The position numbers were made by a program, and so were the translations under genes. Positions 1 through 14,500 of a stretch of 64,000 nt of DNA are shown here, one piece after another. Numbering within the stretch: position 1 is the stretch's first letter; every line of letters begins with the position of its first letter. A model generated the notes under the pieces. It was not told the DNA's origin, made no database searches, and worked only from the letters and a program-made list of their open reading frames with translations. The stretch spans positions 186,001 to 250,000 of the forward strand of contig BQMF02000024.1 in assembly GCA_027922465.2 (NCBI GenBank), in the 5' to 3' direction. Origin of the DNA: Turritopsis dohrnii (taxonomy: Eukaryota; Cnidaria; Hydrozoa; Anthoathecata; Oceaniidae).

Positions 1-800
1 AGTGGCAGAACGTGGCAGCATATGTTCGGTTTGCCACTAACTCTTGCCTGACTGTCTGAGACGGGTGAACTTTTTTTTTGAGCAATCAAAATGTTTAAAA
101 ACCGATAGGTAAAAAATGAGTATCATATCAAAACAAAATGTTTTTTTTTTGCTTTTCTTTTAATAAATTAATTTCTTCTTTTAATTGTTAAGCGTTCTGA
201 TCGAACGTTTTTTTATTCTATTTATTCATTTAGCACGTGCCTTTTTTCTCTCCTCCGTGTGAACTTTTTAAGAAGAGAAACCATTTTCCCCCTGTTTGAT
301 AGCACCCATGTTAGAGCGCGTAACTTTTTTAAAACAAAAGCTAATAAAAAGTTGAAGTTTTCTCTCTCTACGTTTTGAGTGTATTGTTACACTGATAAAA
401 GATTGGTTTTACCAGAGGTTCTGATTTCGAATCTGCTTCTGGTTGAGCACAAGTTGTACGAGCCGTTTATTGATTGAGTGATACAGAGCAGGTGGATATG
501 GGCGGCGAGCGACGCCGCCTTGGCAGCTAGTTTTTTTAATTTTTTTAATTTTTTAAATTTTTTTGAAGAGCTTCCATTTTTTTTCATTTTTTCTATGGTT
601 TTGTCATTTTATTCATTTTTTTCACCCAAACTGTCAGTTATGTTCAGTTTTGTCAGAAAGCTTGTATCAGTTTATCTTTTATATAGTTTAAAGTAAGAGG
701 TAAGAAAGTGTTCCTTCATCTGTGTGGAGCTTAACTTCAGTTGTTTATGTAGTTAAAACTAAAAAGTAATTCTTTTTTGTAGTTCGTAAGGTTAAGATTG
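1..800. other. AT-rich stretch without a recognisable gene
   Basis: No open frame here resembles a protein. The stretch is rich in T runs, and short frames such as the one at 478-696 translate to Phe/Leu repeats from poly-T. It may be the 5' flank or terminal part of the decayed transposon that follows, but I could not identify terminal inverted repeats. Confidence 0.5.
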
Positions 801-816
801 AAATAGTTAGATTAAG

Positions 817-2040
817 GTGAAGTGGTGTGATAGCTGGCTTGAAAGAGAAGATGAGAATGGAGTTAAGCTGAAATTTTGGTGCAAAAGAAAGATTGATCAG
901 TATGCAAACTGTCAGTGTTTGATATGTTATATGGAGTTAAAATTTTCAAGTCAAGGCTTCCAGGCGTTTATGCATTTATACTCAGAGAAGCCCAAGCATA
1001 AATCAATATCTGATATTTGATTTGGTAATAACGTTAGGCGATTTGCTTTGGAATATCTACCATTCCTGGAAGCTCATCCTCTGAAACTGAAGCAACGAAA
1101 AGGATTACTTTAGACTTTACAGAAAAAGTTTCTGCAGCAGAAGCAATCTGGGTACTAAGCAATGTGGGTACTGAACGAAATGCAACATTACGAGACTGTG
1201 ACAATTGTGACAGAGCTTCTCTGTAAGATATTTCCCGATAACGAGGTTGCCAAACATCTTACTTTGAGTCGTCAAAAGGCATCTTATGTTTTGCAAGATG
1301 GTATAGGTCCTTTAGTTTGTAAGTGGTTGTGTTAAAAGGTCACATATCATTAATGAGAGACAAGTCTCCTTGACTGTTGATCAGTGGAAGATCTATTAAA
1401 TGGAGGTTATTCCTCTTGAGTGCCATACAGATCAAGTGACAGGCTCAAATATTTGACTGGACACCTGGTCACAAGTTCTCAGTACCAAAGTAGAGTCAGG
1501 GGCACCCAAATTAAACTTGCTTACTAAAGTTGTGAAAAGTTACCTTAGCCTGCATAATGGTAATGCAGCAGTAGAACAGTTTGTCACATAACAAAAACAT
1601 GTTGACATCTGAACGAACGAAGCTGTCCAATGAAACAATTTTTGCATTGCGACAAGGTCATGTGGCGGAGTCAAAACAGTTCAAGAAGCGCACTCCACAT
1701 TTATAGAGGGGAAGGAGCAGGAAAAAGAAGAAATACACAGATATAAATAATTGGAGAAAAACAACTTCAAGATAGCAGCAACAAGTTATTCAAAAGGCAG
1801 AGAAGAGAAAACTATTTCTAGACAAGAATGTAGAGAAAAAGACGAAAAAGAATGTTACAAAGTGCAAAGCAGGACTTAGACAAAGCTATTCTAGACAATA
1901 ATATGATAGGAATTAAAGTTGCACGAGAGATGATTGAAAGTGGAACAAAGAAATTGGAAGCTGTATCAAAACATAGATCTGAACAAGAAAGGATTCAAAC
2001 TGAAATAGGTCTTATAAAAAGAAGTAGAGCTATACTTTAA
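817..2040 (+). pseudogene. decayed zf-BED / hAT-like transposase
   Basis: Fragments in several frames together look like a zf-BED hAT-like transposase. At 817-1017 a frame holds a C-x2-C pair (CQCLIC) followed by a phenylalanine/glycine stretch and H-x7-KHK, as in the zinc-finger head of these proteins. At about 1490-1600 a translation containing LLTKVVKSYLSLHNGNAAVEQ matches the conserved C-terminal hAT dimerisation block, which usually reads L-K-x-hydrophobic-HGNA-x-VER. At 1850-2037 a lysine/glutamate-rich helical tail follows. Stops and frameshifts fall between the blocks, and the catalytic middle, several hundred residues in intact relatives, is mostly gone because only about 450 nt separate head and tail. 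It is therefore dead. The family assignment rests on motif recall and not on an alignment. Confidence 0.55.
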
Positions 2041-2525
2041 AAAGAGTAAAATTGTTGAGAAAGAGTTCAGTTGTTATTTAGTTTCTTTCCTTACTTTCCT
2101 TACTCCAAGAATAACAATTACTTTATCAAGGAGTGCCATTCGGATTTTTCAGATTTACCAGGTTTCATTGTGTTTTCATCTATTTCATCTTCATGCTATC
2201 GTTCATATTTTTTATTTTTTCCGCATGGAATTGTTGTACTAATATGTTGAGTTGTGAAGATAAATTATTGAAATAGGCTAAAAAATGTCATTTTTTTTGC
2301 CATTTTATTCTTTAAAATTTTCATTTTTCTCATTTCTTTTCAAAATATTTGTCATTTTTTTTGTCATTTTTTATGACATACAAGACTTGAAAGCCTGTGA
2401 TTAATAAGTTTTCATTATTTCATTATTATGTATATGCTGAATCTGGAAACAGATTCAATGTTTCTTCAGGATCTGTAAAAAAAAAAATATTGAAGAAATG
2501 GTATAGATTCGATGATGATATTGTC

Positions 2526-5500
2526 ATGAGTGATAGTCATGATGGATATGAATATCAACCAGTACAGGTACGGCATCGTCTTTTTTCGTTAATCCTTGAA
2601 ATGATTTTTTGGGAAGTTATCGGCACATAGTTTTATACCAAAGTGATATATACATTCTCTGCTTCGTATTTTCTTTCTTCTTTAGTTTTGTTTTTGTTTT
2701 TTATAGTTTTCCGAAAATCTTTTTTATATATATCTACTTATACTAATTCGCAATCGTGTGTAACACATTTAACTTAGAGAGTGTTTTGTTTTTTCTAAAT
2801 TTACGGTCAAAATCTTCTTAATCGTGGTCATTTTTTCGTTAGACCATTGATAATTGGCGATTAGTATCACGCGGCGTGACGTCAGTTATTTTTGTCGTAT
2901 CACGGGGGAGCCATTGCATTGCATCCCCAATCGAACGCGGCGTTTTTGGGGAAATATCTCGAGAACCAATAGCGATAACTGACGTTTTTTAGGGTCGGCA
3001 ACACGGGTGATGGGGTGACGCAACATTTGGGCCTAAATTTTATTTGGTACTGCGGCTATGACGTCATTAAAATCTTTGACCGACCATATCTCCGGAACGG
3101 TTGGTCGTACCGAAACGATCCCATACATTTTTTTTATCAGTTTTTCAAGCTCTACAGCATGGGTACACTTTCCATTTCCAATTCCGTAATTAAAATTTTC
3201 GTCACGGGGTACACACACGGGAACGCGTCGTATTTCTGCAGATTTTTTTCGAAATTAAAGTCGTAAAAAACTTTTACGCGAGATACTAGTATATATATAT
3301 ATATAAAACGTAGCAGTCAGTTCACGTATGTGTTGAGTATTACAAGTAAACAAGAAAAACACATTATTTCTTATCACAATATTTCGACATTTTACAAGTC
3401 TTTATATATATATATATATAATACTTCTATTTGATTTTGAAGATTGTTAAATAGAATTCTCTGACTTAAGGACTTGGTAAAGTGTTTTTTATCTTTCCTT
3501 TTCTTTAGGCAAAGTTCTGTGCATCCCTTCTATGGTTTGTATGCAGAGTGAGTGAAAATGAAAATACAGCAGATATACCTGCTGAAATTACCAGTCCCTT
3601 TGTCATAACAGTCACAGTAAGTATATGTTTTCACAAAGGCTGTATGAAATTGTGAATGTATTGTGAATGTAATGAACGAGTGCCAAAAATTACTTAAGAC
3701 CACAATCACCTATCAGTCTAGTATGTGCAAGTTCTCTCCCATAAAATCTGAGGCCCACATGATCAGTGTGTTCACTGCGAAATTCTAGCCTCGGTAAAAT
3801 AAATTAAAAAAAAAAAAGAAAGTTTTCCAGAAAAAAACACAAAAATTTTGCCTGTGAAAAAATTGGCAATAAGCCAATCTGAAAAAAAAAATTGTGTACT
3901 CCATGGACATTTTTTCAATTCAACTAATCTCAAAGATTTCTTTTTAATACATTTTCGCTTTACAAAGGAAGCCAGGGTGTTTGAAAGAAATGAATCTTGT
4001 TTATAAAAATGCTGTATTTATCAAGGATTCAAACTCTATTATAATGTTTTGCTTGTAAAGATGTTTTATATTTATTTAGAATGCATCGGTTGTCCGTCCA
4101 GCTGTCGCTGACTATCTGTGCTCTGGAAAAATGTATCTGTCTGTTGGTAAAAGCATATTCAAGCAGGAAGTTGATACACTATGGGATTTAATTCAAAGGA
4201 TGTCAAATCGAGGTGTCTTTGTGATGGACGAAAAGGAAGAAGCTGTCACGGACTTGGATTTATTGGAAAAGTTCCCATTCAATATGGTACGTATATTTTG
4301 TAGGATTTTTATTTGTTTTCAAATTTCAAGCATTTATAGAAATGCTGATCTATTTCAAAAGTCAAATATATATATATGTAATTGGGAAATTGAATGTGAT
4401 TAGGATTGATTGGGAAAATGATGTTAGACGTTATCTGTGAGGCCTGGCTAAAGCCCGGCTTTGTCACATTAATCTCCCAATGTTTCTTTCAGCATTCTCA
4501 CCTAGCGTTAATGGATGCCATCATGTTGATGTATGTTGATGTTATGGTTACCGTACAAGATGTCATCAGTGTAGTGAGGTATATGTTGCACTTGTTAATT
4601 AGATAAAGATATTCTCTGTTGGAATAAAAATATTAAAATATTATAAAAAATATTGTCTTCAGGTGTTAACAGGTTAAACTGGTTGTTCTTGTCAACCTCT
4701 TCATAGACTTGCTTAGTGACTTATTTTTTCCTCGACGGATGTCCTACCGAAGCCAACCTCCCTGGGATATTGGGATTTAAAATGATCCTCTGACTCAAAT
4801 CCATCAAAATAAAAATGAATCATTTAAAATCTGAACTGATTTGCTTTTAGACGTTTTTCGACTTTCAACGCGTCGAAAGAGTTGCCTTTTGATTTGGAAG
4901 ATGCATTCGTCTTGTGGTTGAACAAGATCAACCAATGTAACATCATCAACCACGTCAAGCATATTCCGCAAACTTCCAACGAGAAAATACGTCTCAAGAA
5001 AAATCAATTGGTTGAAAAGAATGTTTTCCCCATGGTGAACGAGTTGATGGATTGTGTCACCGACTGTAAAGCCCTCCTCTCTATTGTGCTTTATTATATG
5101 CCAGATATGTTAAGTTTCAATGGTAAGATAACAGTCTTTGTACTTTGATTTAGACATTTTTCTACATCATGATCGGGTACAATAGTAATCTGGTGTATAT
5201 TTGTTATATTTCAGCCAAAATGATATTTACATAGGGTTAAAATTATGCTAAAGTTTTTTTTTTCCTTTTTCTTTACATGGAGTAATATTTGCATTCCGTA
5301 TTGAGTTAAGTTTTATAGTAGAGTGACTTGAAATTAATGCTCAAATGACAGTGAAAAGTTTGAAGGAAATGTAAACTATTATTTAGGTGTTGACTCGATA
5401 AAATCTTGGAATTTTTACTCTGTCGTGCAATTAGGTGTTTAAACACCTTCAAGTGTTAATTTGTTGTCCATGTTAGATTCAAAGAGTTTTTCCCTACTGA

Positions 5501-8500
5501 AAATGTCAGAAACAAAGAAGAAATAAAGTTGAAAGTGAAATCTATGTGAACTTTTGCTTGATTTTTATTAATTATTGACGAAAGATATCAGTGGAAATTC
5601 ATTGTACTCTTTTTCCTGATAGAAACTCAAGCCAAAATAATTTTTGTTTTAGGAATCAAAATGTCGTCATTACTTTCGCAGGAAGACAAGATACAGAACA
5701 TTGAACTGTTTCGTAGCTTATGTGCAGAGCATATTTGCACGTCAGTTTTTGCACTTCGCGTGGAAGACTTTTTTTACGCCAGTGAAAGTCTGAAAACAAA
5801 CTTTCTGACCTTGTTGACTGAGGTGTTTTACGAACTAGAACTCTCGAAAATGTCTGTGCAATGGTCATCAACAAACAGTCAAAAGGGTGTAATCTCCAGA
5901 GTTAATGGCGACTTTGAGGAGAAGCCTTCAAACCACTATCATGTTCAACATGGAAATACAAACGATGATCCCACTACCCTGGAAAACACTCGTCCAACTT
6001 CTAAAGTACGTCAGCACCAACCATTGCTGTCCAAACGATCTCGAAAACAATTTGCAAAGTTTGAAGCGGAGTTAAGCGAGGAAATTACGCAGCCACCAGG
6101 TAATTCTACTATTACTGTATATGATTTTCTAAAATGCAATCCTACCATCTTTATGAAGTTCTCTCTTGCTTAGTATGATAAGTTATAATAGAGAATAATG
6201 CTTTGAAGGAAGGCTTTCGACACAAATAACTGTTTTATAGTAACATAAAAAGTTTTTATTTTAATAAAATCAACATGTTCTAAAAATCAATCAATTTGTT
6301 TTCAATAAAAATTCCATTCTATTCATTGATGTGTGTATTGTTAAACATTAATTATTAGTTTATTGGTATGTTTCATGCTATCAAAGCTATCAACTTTGTA
6401 TAATTATATAATATAAATTTCCTTTATGTATTTCTTAGTTGAGAACAACATAGTTTTAGTATACCAGAAATAAAGTTTTGGTCCCATAGAACAACAGAAA
6501 ATCACTCTAGTTCTGTCTGCATTTTTATTGAAAATTTTTGCATTTTTAGTGTACAAACCTTCATAGATTCTAAACTATCACTTTAATTTGATTTTTTATT
6601 CCATGCATTCTTTAAATGCTTTTGGCTTCGAAACCTTTTTCAGATATGTAGGCTATCCTGTACTCTTCAGTGCTACAATGTTGTTTGGGTGATTGCAACA
6701 TTTTCATTTGTTTGTTTATATAGTGAATCAGCATTCAATATCGGCTAAACATCAAAAGAACGTGACCCATGCTTGGACTCCCGACACACAATTAAGTGAA
6801 GAACCGAAGATGAAGTTGAAACCGAAGATCTCATTAGAATTCAGGTTTGTAACTTTTAGATATGTATTGTATTTTTTTTTTTAAACAAATATTTATTTAC
6901 AGGATCAACAAATAAATGCTGTCATGTTTATGGCTTTTAGGTTTTTTTATGGTCTTTAGTTTTGAATTTAATTAAAATTTTGTAATTGTCTCTCATCCTT
7001 ATTATCTTTTTAAAGAACCTTTATCGTAATGTGCTATGTGAAGTCACGTATTGAACTATCAGCGTATTTGATCAGGTGACAGCTCACTTTGCATTTTGAT
7101 TGGTTGGTGTTTCTAGAACGCTCAATTGACTTTTAATAATGCGCTGAGCGGACAGCTATGAGCCGCTTTCAGATTGGAAAAACAATAGCCACGTCGCTTA
7201 GTGCGTTCTACACCACCTAGTGGAAAACAGCCTTTAGGAATAACTGGCTACCAAAATGTAAAAAAAAAGATGGCAAATGATATATACTGGTTTACCTCTT
7301 TGTCATATTTTTGGATTTCTGCGTAAGCAAGAAATACTTTACGATCGTCCGTGTTTTTCTGGTTTTTTTTTTTCATCTTACTGTCCAAACCTACGCATTT
7401 TTGTTTCTTAAATTTCATTGGTTCATAAAAAAGCCGTCTTAATTGTCATTGGTGCATAATGCCCGATTTCTACGGAAGGGTGCTAATTTAGCCACCTCCA
7501 CTTAAATAGCGATAGTTTATTGGCTGGTTTTCGCCATGCCATGTGATCGTCCACAAAACGTTTTAGAAATGGCAGCGAAAGAACGTGTGTAGTTTGCTAA
7601 AAGTTTCTTTGATGGAAATATGGCTTTAAAAGAAGTTAATACAGCTTATAATTTTATATAAAGAATTGCATTACTGTTGGGAACTTATCATGTTCACAAA
7701 ATTAAATTACAGTGTGGTTATTCTGTTTTTTGAAAGAAGTTTTCTTGAAGCTTAAAATATGAAAACAGTACCAATTACATGGTGTGTGGAAGAAAAGGTA
7801 TTTCTTGTTTTGTTTTTGCTCCAAGCCTTTTTAAATATGAAAGACCTTTGTGTATTTTGTATGTGTATGCATGTTTGAAGTCAATTTTTAGAAGCTTTTG
7901 GATTTTTAAAGCTCAGCTTAGCTTCCTTTCAGCTATAATTATTATTGTGATATTTATATTTTTCATTCTGAGGAGATCAATATAGAAACTTTATATATTA
8001 GTTTGTGCTGCCCAAAGGATATGTTGGTTACCGCCAGTATACACAATCTTTTTATAGGATTCGTTATATTTAATGTGGTTAAATTAAAGTTTCGTATTGT
8101 GTCGATGCACTTTTTTGGAGTGCGTGGGTGGCAAATATCCAGTAACAATCATTCAGCTTATTCGTACAAAAAAACAGATCTTCATAAATGATCTCCGCGA
8201 TAGCATAAAGAAAAGCCCCTGTTTATGTTATGGTAGGCTGACTTTCTTGACGAACATTGTCAGTCGCATTAATATTTTTGTTTATTTAATGCTGATGCTT
8301 CTCGAGCTGAATGATGTGACTGTCTTAGTTTTGTAGGACTAGTGTGCTAGTGTTGTATTTTTGTGGCATTTTCAGCAGCAAAGCTTGCAGAAATCCTTCT
8401 GCCCGGTAGGGCATCTTGTATTTTTTTATGGTCTTTTAAAGGAAAGTAAGTGGTAACTCACATAATAAGTTAATGTGTTTTTTTTTGCTAAAAAATTCAA

Positions 8501-11500
8501 GTTCAAGTTTTTTGCTGTTTTCTCCTTCAAAATATAGAATTTACACCATTTATTATTATTTATTATTTATTTAAATCTTTTATTTGTTTATTTATTGTTT
8601 TACATGGTTTCAGTTGCTATTGCATCTGTTTGGCAGAAGGGCCCACGGCTTATATTGGAGGCTCCAAGGTATTTTGACACTCTCGTGAGCGACACAAAAC
8701 CCAATCAAGGGCTTGTGCTCTTCTGGATTAACTTCTGCAACACCCAATGTATCATCTACCCAATTTCCCTCACAATACAACCGGTCGACCCAGCACCGTG
8801 GTACATTCACTCACGCATGGTGATCTCTCACAACAATTACGAGAGTGATAACCACTATTCTAAGGCGCCACTGAGTTATAACTTTCGAATGTTAAAATTC
8901 TAATTGAGTTTTTAAAACACACAACTATCACACAACCATAGGATAAAACCGAACTAGATACAACTCTTATATTTCATGACATAAGTCTTTTCTGTTTCCC
9001 AAACTGCAGGTGAATGAAAACTTTTTCCAAAGTGAACGATTTTTAAACCGGATCGGCCATTGACAGCCATCTGCACTGATCGTAAAGCTTTTTGGAGAAA
9101 TTGATAATACACCAATCAAGCGATCAAGCAATCACTAGGTGTTTTTATCATAAGTAATATTGAAGAAAATGTTTTTTTTGAGCTTTTTTTTTTGAGCTAT
9201 TTTTTTAGAATATGTTCATCTGACAAATCTTTACCATTACATTAAAACGGTGAAAACACTCAGAAAAGTATTTGAACAAACGAGGCTAAGCCTGAACTAA
9301 GAATGGTAGTTCAAATTTGAGTACTAAACTTTCGTTTCAAAGAAAGTTCTCACATGTTCCCAATATCCACTTAGATCAGTAGGGACCTTTCACGGAGCAA
9401 GAAGGGGAACTCTCGATTTTAACAATAGTAGACAAATAACAAGATGTTATATATATATATTTGTTGTTATTGAATTTGTGGAGTAATGGAAAAGTACATT
9501 GCCCCATAATTTCAGTTATCTCCTTAATAAATCAATATTAATATATTAGCTGGGAATTTTGTTGAAAAATCTCTGTGGAGGAGTGCATTTCTATAGAATT
9601 ATACACACTATTTCAATAAAAATGTTCTTCATCACAGTGATTTTTTGATGATTTTGACCACTGGGTTACTAGATGGAATGTTTCGCCAGCATAGTATTTG
9701 TTTAACCATGAGTTTTAAACCACTGACTGAATTTGTTGAAAAATTTTTTTTTCGTTTTTTTTTTTTTAGTCAGGACCTATATGATATCAGAAGAAATGCA
9801 CAGTTAGCCTGTATAAAATCATCAATATAGGAATAAATAAATAAATAAATAAATAGATATGTGCCCACTTGGTTCTTATTATCTTATTGTTGTTCTTTAG
9901 ACCTGATGCAACTTCACATATCCTTTCTTCCCAACCGCCTGATGCTTATTCAACGTACAGTAATTCCGAAACAGGTATGAAGTGGTTATGGTGTAAATCT
10001 GCTCATGGCTTTTGAAATATTTTTATATATTTTTATTTTGTCAATTATTATTCTTCCGAGGCCAGAGGGAGGTTGCAGTGTAATTCACTGATGTGGACCT
10101 CCACCAGGAATGTATACCTCAGAGTTTAAGGCAGAGAACTTGCACATACTAGACTGATAGGTGATTGTCGTCTTATGAAATTTTAGGCACTCGTTCATTA
10201 CATCACATGTACAATCTCATACAGGTTTTTGCTGCATACATTATTATTTTATAAGTGTTCATATCACATTAGCATTCAGTGCCAGGATTTGAACCACTAT
10301 CAACTATCACTCTTGTATTACAAATCCACCGTCTTACCAAGTGAGCTATACACCCTTGTGAGCTATACACCCTTGTGAGCTATACACCCTTGTGAGCTAT
10401 ACACCCTTGTGAGCTATACACCCTTGTGAGCTATACACCCTTGTGAGCTATACACCTTTGTGAGCTATACACCATTGTGAGCTAGACACCCTTGTGAGCT
10501 AGACACCCTTGTGAGTTGGAAAAAGTTCAATGTACTAATAGATATTCCGAAAACATGTTTGTTAAAAACATGTTATTGTTATTTTTTCACAAAGCTTTTC
10601 ATAACATGGTCACGCGAAGCTTTTCATAACATGGTCACACATTCTTAAGTGTACTATCTAGTTTGTTTATTAGTTTTGTACTATTAGTTTGTTTAAATTT
10701 TCTGGGTTTTTTTCTTTCCAGATGCAAAGGTAATTTCAGATTTACGATTGTACATTATCCACTTAGGTTCCATACCCCATCCTCACAGGAGTTGGACTGC
10801 AAACGCTATTTATCCGGTCTTGCCAGCGGCTAGCCACTCAAATCATCATAATGTGGGTATGTCTTACCCACCCAGTTTCACAGCACTGTATCAGCCCATA
10901 CATACGCCGAATTATCGAGATCAGCATCAGATGAATACTCCCCACTCACTGCCGTATTCCATGCCGCAAACCGTTGGGACGTTGAATTACTCTGATGGAG
11001 TGCAACTTGTTGAGAGTGTGAAATCAACTGTGGAGGAGGAACGATCGAAACCTGGGTACCACTCCTCCGCTGCAGTCAGCTTGGTAGGACAGCTCCCATC
11101 ATACAACGCAGATGGATCAGTGATCACTGACCATGATTCACCAGCTGTTCCGTTCGGATTTTCTCCTCCAAACATTGCAAGTAGCCAAGACGTGAAGGAT
11201 ATAGATGAAGACGCCTTATCTACTATTACGGAAGGGACAGAACCGGACGCTCCTTCGCTGTATTCTTTTCACTCGTCCTCTTCAGCCACCTCCACGAAAT
11301 GTAACTCTGAGGAGGAGCACGAACTTAGTATGAACCCTGGGTTTTTCAGCGACGATTTTCATACTGGTGAAAGAAAGTTAAGTCGAACCATGTCCGAAGA
11401 GTATACCGATGGCAATAGAACTTTAGTCGACGGAGAGGGTATTCAAAATAACTTTGTGCAGACTCACCAACTAGAAATCACGGGAAGTTTTGCACCGACC

Positions 11501-14500
11501 AACTTCGATGGTGCCAGTCATGTTCGAGGCAGTTACACGGTTAATCACGGAACGATCGAGTCAGCATTGGCCACTGGTCTGCCTATAATCACAAACAGTA
11601 TGAAACGATCGTTCGACGGCCCGCCACAAGGTGATCATACCCAACAGTATGCGAATCCAACTGTAGATGATTCTAGGAAACTGTCTCCGGATTTGATATC
11701 ACCGGGTGATCGGGCTATACAGGAGATACCTGCTCAAGACGTCAATGGTGTGTCTTCAAGTAACCGTGGTGAATTCGAAGACGCCCCACTGCCCGTAGCC
11801 CCGGCGTCGTCAAGAAGCAGAAGTTCATCGTCCGGTATATCGGTGGATTACGGCAGGTGGCATTTCAGTCCCGACAACGACGAAACGGCGCGACCTAGTC
11901 ATATGATTTACAGCAGTTTGAGCGAACAGACGGACGGCTCGCCGGTGTTACTTAACGGCAACGAAGACGTCGCCGTTCCTGTTATTTCTCAACAAGTCGA
12001 TGTTGCGAGAAATTCTAATAGCGAGTCGGCTGATGTTCAAGAAACTCGTTCGGAAGATGTTCATGAAACACAAGCAGAACAGAACGAAATTGTTGTTAAG
12101 GAAGGTGACGACGCCGACGTCGAAAAAACCGAAACACAACTGCATTCTGTGTCGGAAAGTGATAAAAGTATTGACAGTAGCGGAAACCAAACGATGTCTT
12201 CAAACGAGAAACATTTTGAAAACAATGATTCGGTTGCTTTTAATAACAGGCCTGACAATTTGAATATCCCTGTTAAGGAAGACGACAAACCGTTGATCAG
12301 AGATGTTTTGTCGAAAGTCAAACTATTTAACAGCGGTGGTATATCACCGTCATACGAACACTGGCCGTTTCGACAAGTCGACAATGACGCCGTCGTGATC
12401 TTCCAGCAACCGCCTGTGTCGCCAGCAAGAGTGACGTGGCTAGATTTTGGATCGCGTAAGTCGGAACATAGTCACACTGAAGCAGAGAGGAGATTGAAAG
12501 AGGTTTGTGGTGCTCCTTTAGCCTGTGTTCCACCTGACCCAGCCTGTTACATTACTTCTACCTACTCAACGTAACACCTATTTTAAGCCTCATCCTTATA
12601 AACATGCTTAGTCTATCCACGCCTTATAACCATAAATATTGAGTTTCAGCCTTATTTTATGCTTGTTACTTTTCAAGCAAACCACCATTGCAATGTCTTC
12701 AATCTTACACTGTTTATATCACAGCTAAGCCTTTCTTTGCTATGGAGAGGTTTCATATTCCAATTTTTCGACCATTGTTTATGCTTACACAATTTTTTCG
12801 GTGACAAGGGTATCCTTAGTATATGCTTAAAGTTTTGGCAATTATCAGCCCAATTATGCTTATATCCGTTATGCTTATATAAAAAAGGTGTACTCTATCT
12901 CCACCAATCACAGGAGAGGAGAAAAAAGTCCAATATAACGAATCTCCGATCATGTAACGGATGGCGTACGGTTGAGATAGTGAGCATTTGATTTTATTAA
13001 CCTTTTTTGTTATGCGTTTCAGATGCAGGACAAGAGGCGGAACGGTTCCAGGGTGATTCACTGGACGGACCTGAAAGAAAACAAGCACGTCAACAAGAAA
13101 ATAAAAGGTAGGTTTTCTTCACGTCATTCGTGTTTTCTTAGATTTCCTGGACGTCAACATTGTGTCAATAAGAATGTATTTTCCCTTTCCATGTATTTAT
13201 TGTGTACGGACATTTCGTATAAGGTCTTATGACATTTCTTGTCTAGCATATTTTCTGTGTTGAAGACGTTTTCATGTTGTTTCGAACATGTAGACTCAAT
13301 ACCACGTCATTCCAAAGAATTAGGCTAATGTTCGCCGTTGTTTTTCATTGTTCTTACTGGTGTGCGGCAGTAGCATCGCCTTAGGTCTATTCACGGTCGG
13401 GACTGCTTTTCCTATCGTCTTGGTCACTCAGGTCCTTGTATCAAGTCTTTTAAAAGATTTTCTCCTGAATGCTTTCTTTCCTACATTTGTTGCCTTGGTT
13501 ACACTTCTGTGTGAAGTTTCTCCTTAGACTGAAAACTCCTTCCCAGTGGGCAAATTTGTTGAAAGATCTCTGCGAAGGAGTGAAGTTCTTTAGAAATATA
13601 CACATTGTTTCAATAAAAAAAATGCTCTTCGTCGCAGTGACTTTTTGACGATTTCACCCACTGGATTGACATTTTCCGACCATTTATCGTTATCCATCCG
13701 TCGTCTCCATGGAGATCGAATCATAACGACACTAAAATGATTACGTATATCTAGGTGGATTATTGACACTCATTGAATTTCTAGAATCCATCAATGATTA
13801 AGCTATTCCATCTCTCTGGTTACTTGATAACACAGCTCCAATCATATGCTAGTTACTTTGGGTAGAGTTCTTCGCTTAGTATTATGTATGTTGGTGCGTG
13901 ATCTTAGAAATTAAATTACTATATACAGCACTGGTCAAGGATATGTTCTTTACTTTCAAGTGCTTTGCAATTTGGCATCCCGCGATTTTGAAAAGAATTT
14001 ATGACATAATAAAAAGTTAATAAATAAATAAATTACCCAAGTATAGTTACACACATAACATAATGGTGGACGTGAAAACATAAAAAGGGCTTGAGTAATT
14101 TGTTTTACGTAAGAAATTGTTTTTTCACTTGAAATTCCGTTCAATGAGTCATTATAAGTAAATAAATTCTCGTTACGTTTTATGTTAATTTCGTTCGTTT
14201 GTTTTGACGAACTTTTCATCGTTTATGTTCGGTATGATTTCTCGGTACGAATTTGTTATACCGAAGTTGTTCGTCACATGCGATCATTCAATAAACCTGT
14301 TTCAGTTGAGCTCGTTGAATAATTGATGAACTAACTCTGTTGATTAGATTTTTTGACAGCGCAGACTGTGTGTTAAAATAAATGTTCGTTAGAATTGTAA
14401 ACATGATAATTCCAAAATGGCCGAACACGACATGTGAAATAGAAATTTTCATAGATGAAAATGGATTTTTGAATCACTGGTTCATTTGTTTGTTTTCATA

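Noticed and set aside
2397..2525. Upstream extension of CAMSAP exon 1 to the ATG at 2397
   Set aside because: The extension is AT-rich, low complexity and not similar to CAMSAP N-termini; the ATG at 2526 fits better. It could still be 5' UTR.
8595..8903. A 102-codon frame in CAMSAP intron 7
   Set aside because: No recognisable domain, no phase-compatible junctions, and the flanking exons 7 and 8 already join in frame.
10341..10515. A CRISPR-like array
   Set aside because: The 17-bp units abut with no unique spacers, and the setting is a eukaryotic intron.
12000..12384. Several frames antisense or offset to CAMSAP exon 9
   Set aside because: They are shadows of the long coding exon; composition and lack of domains give no support.
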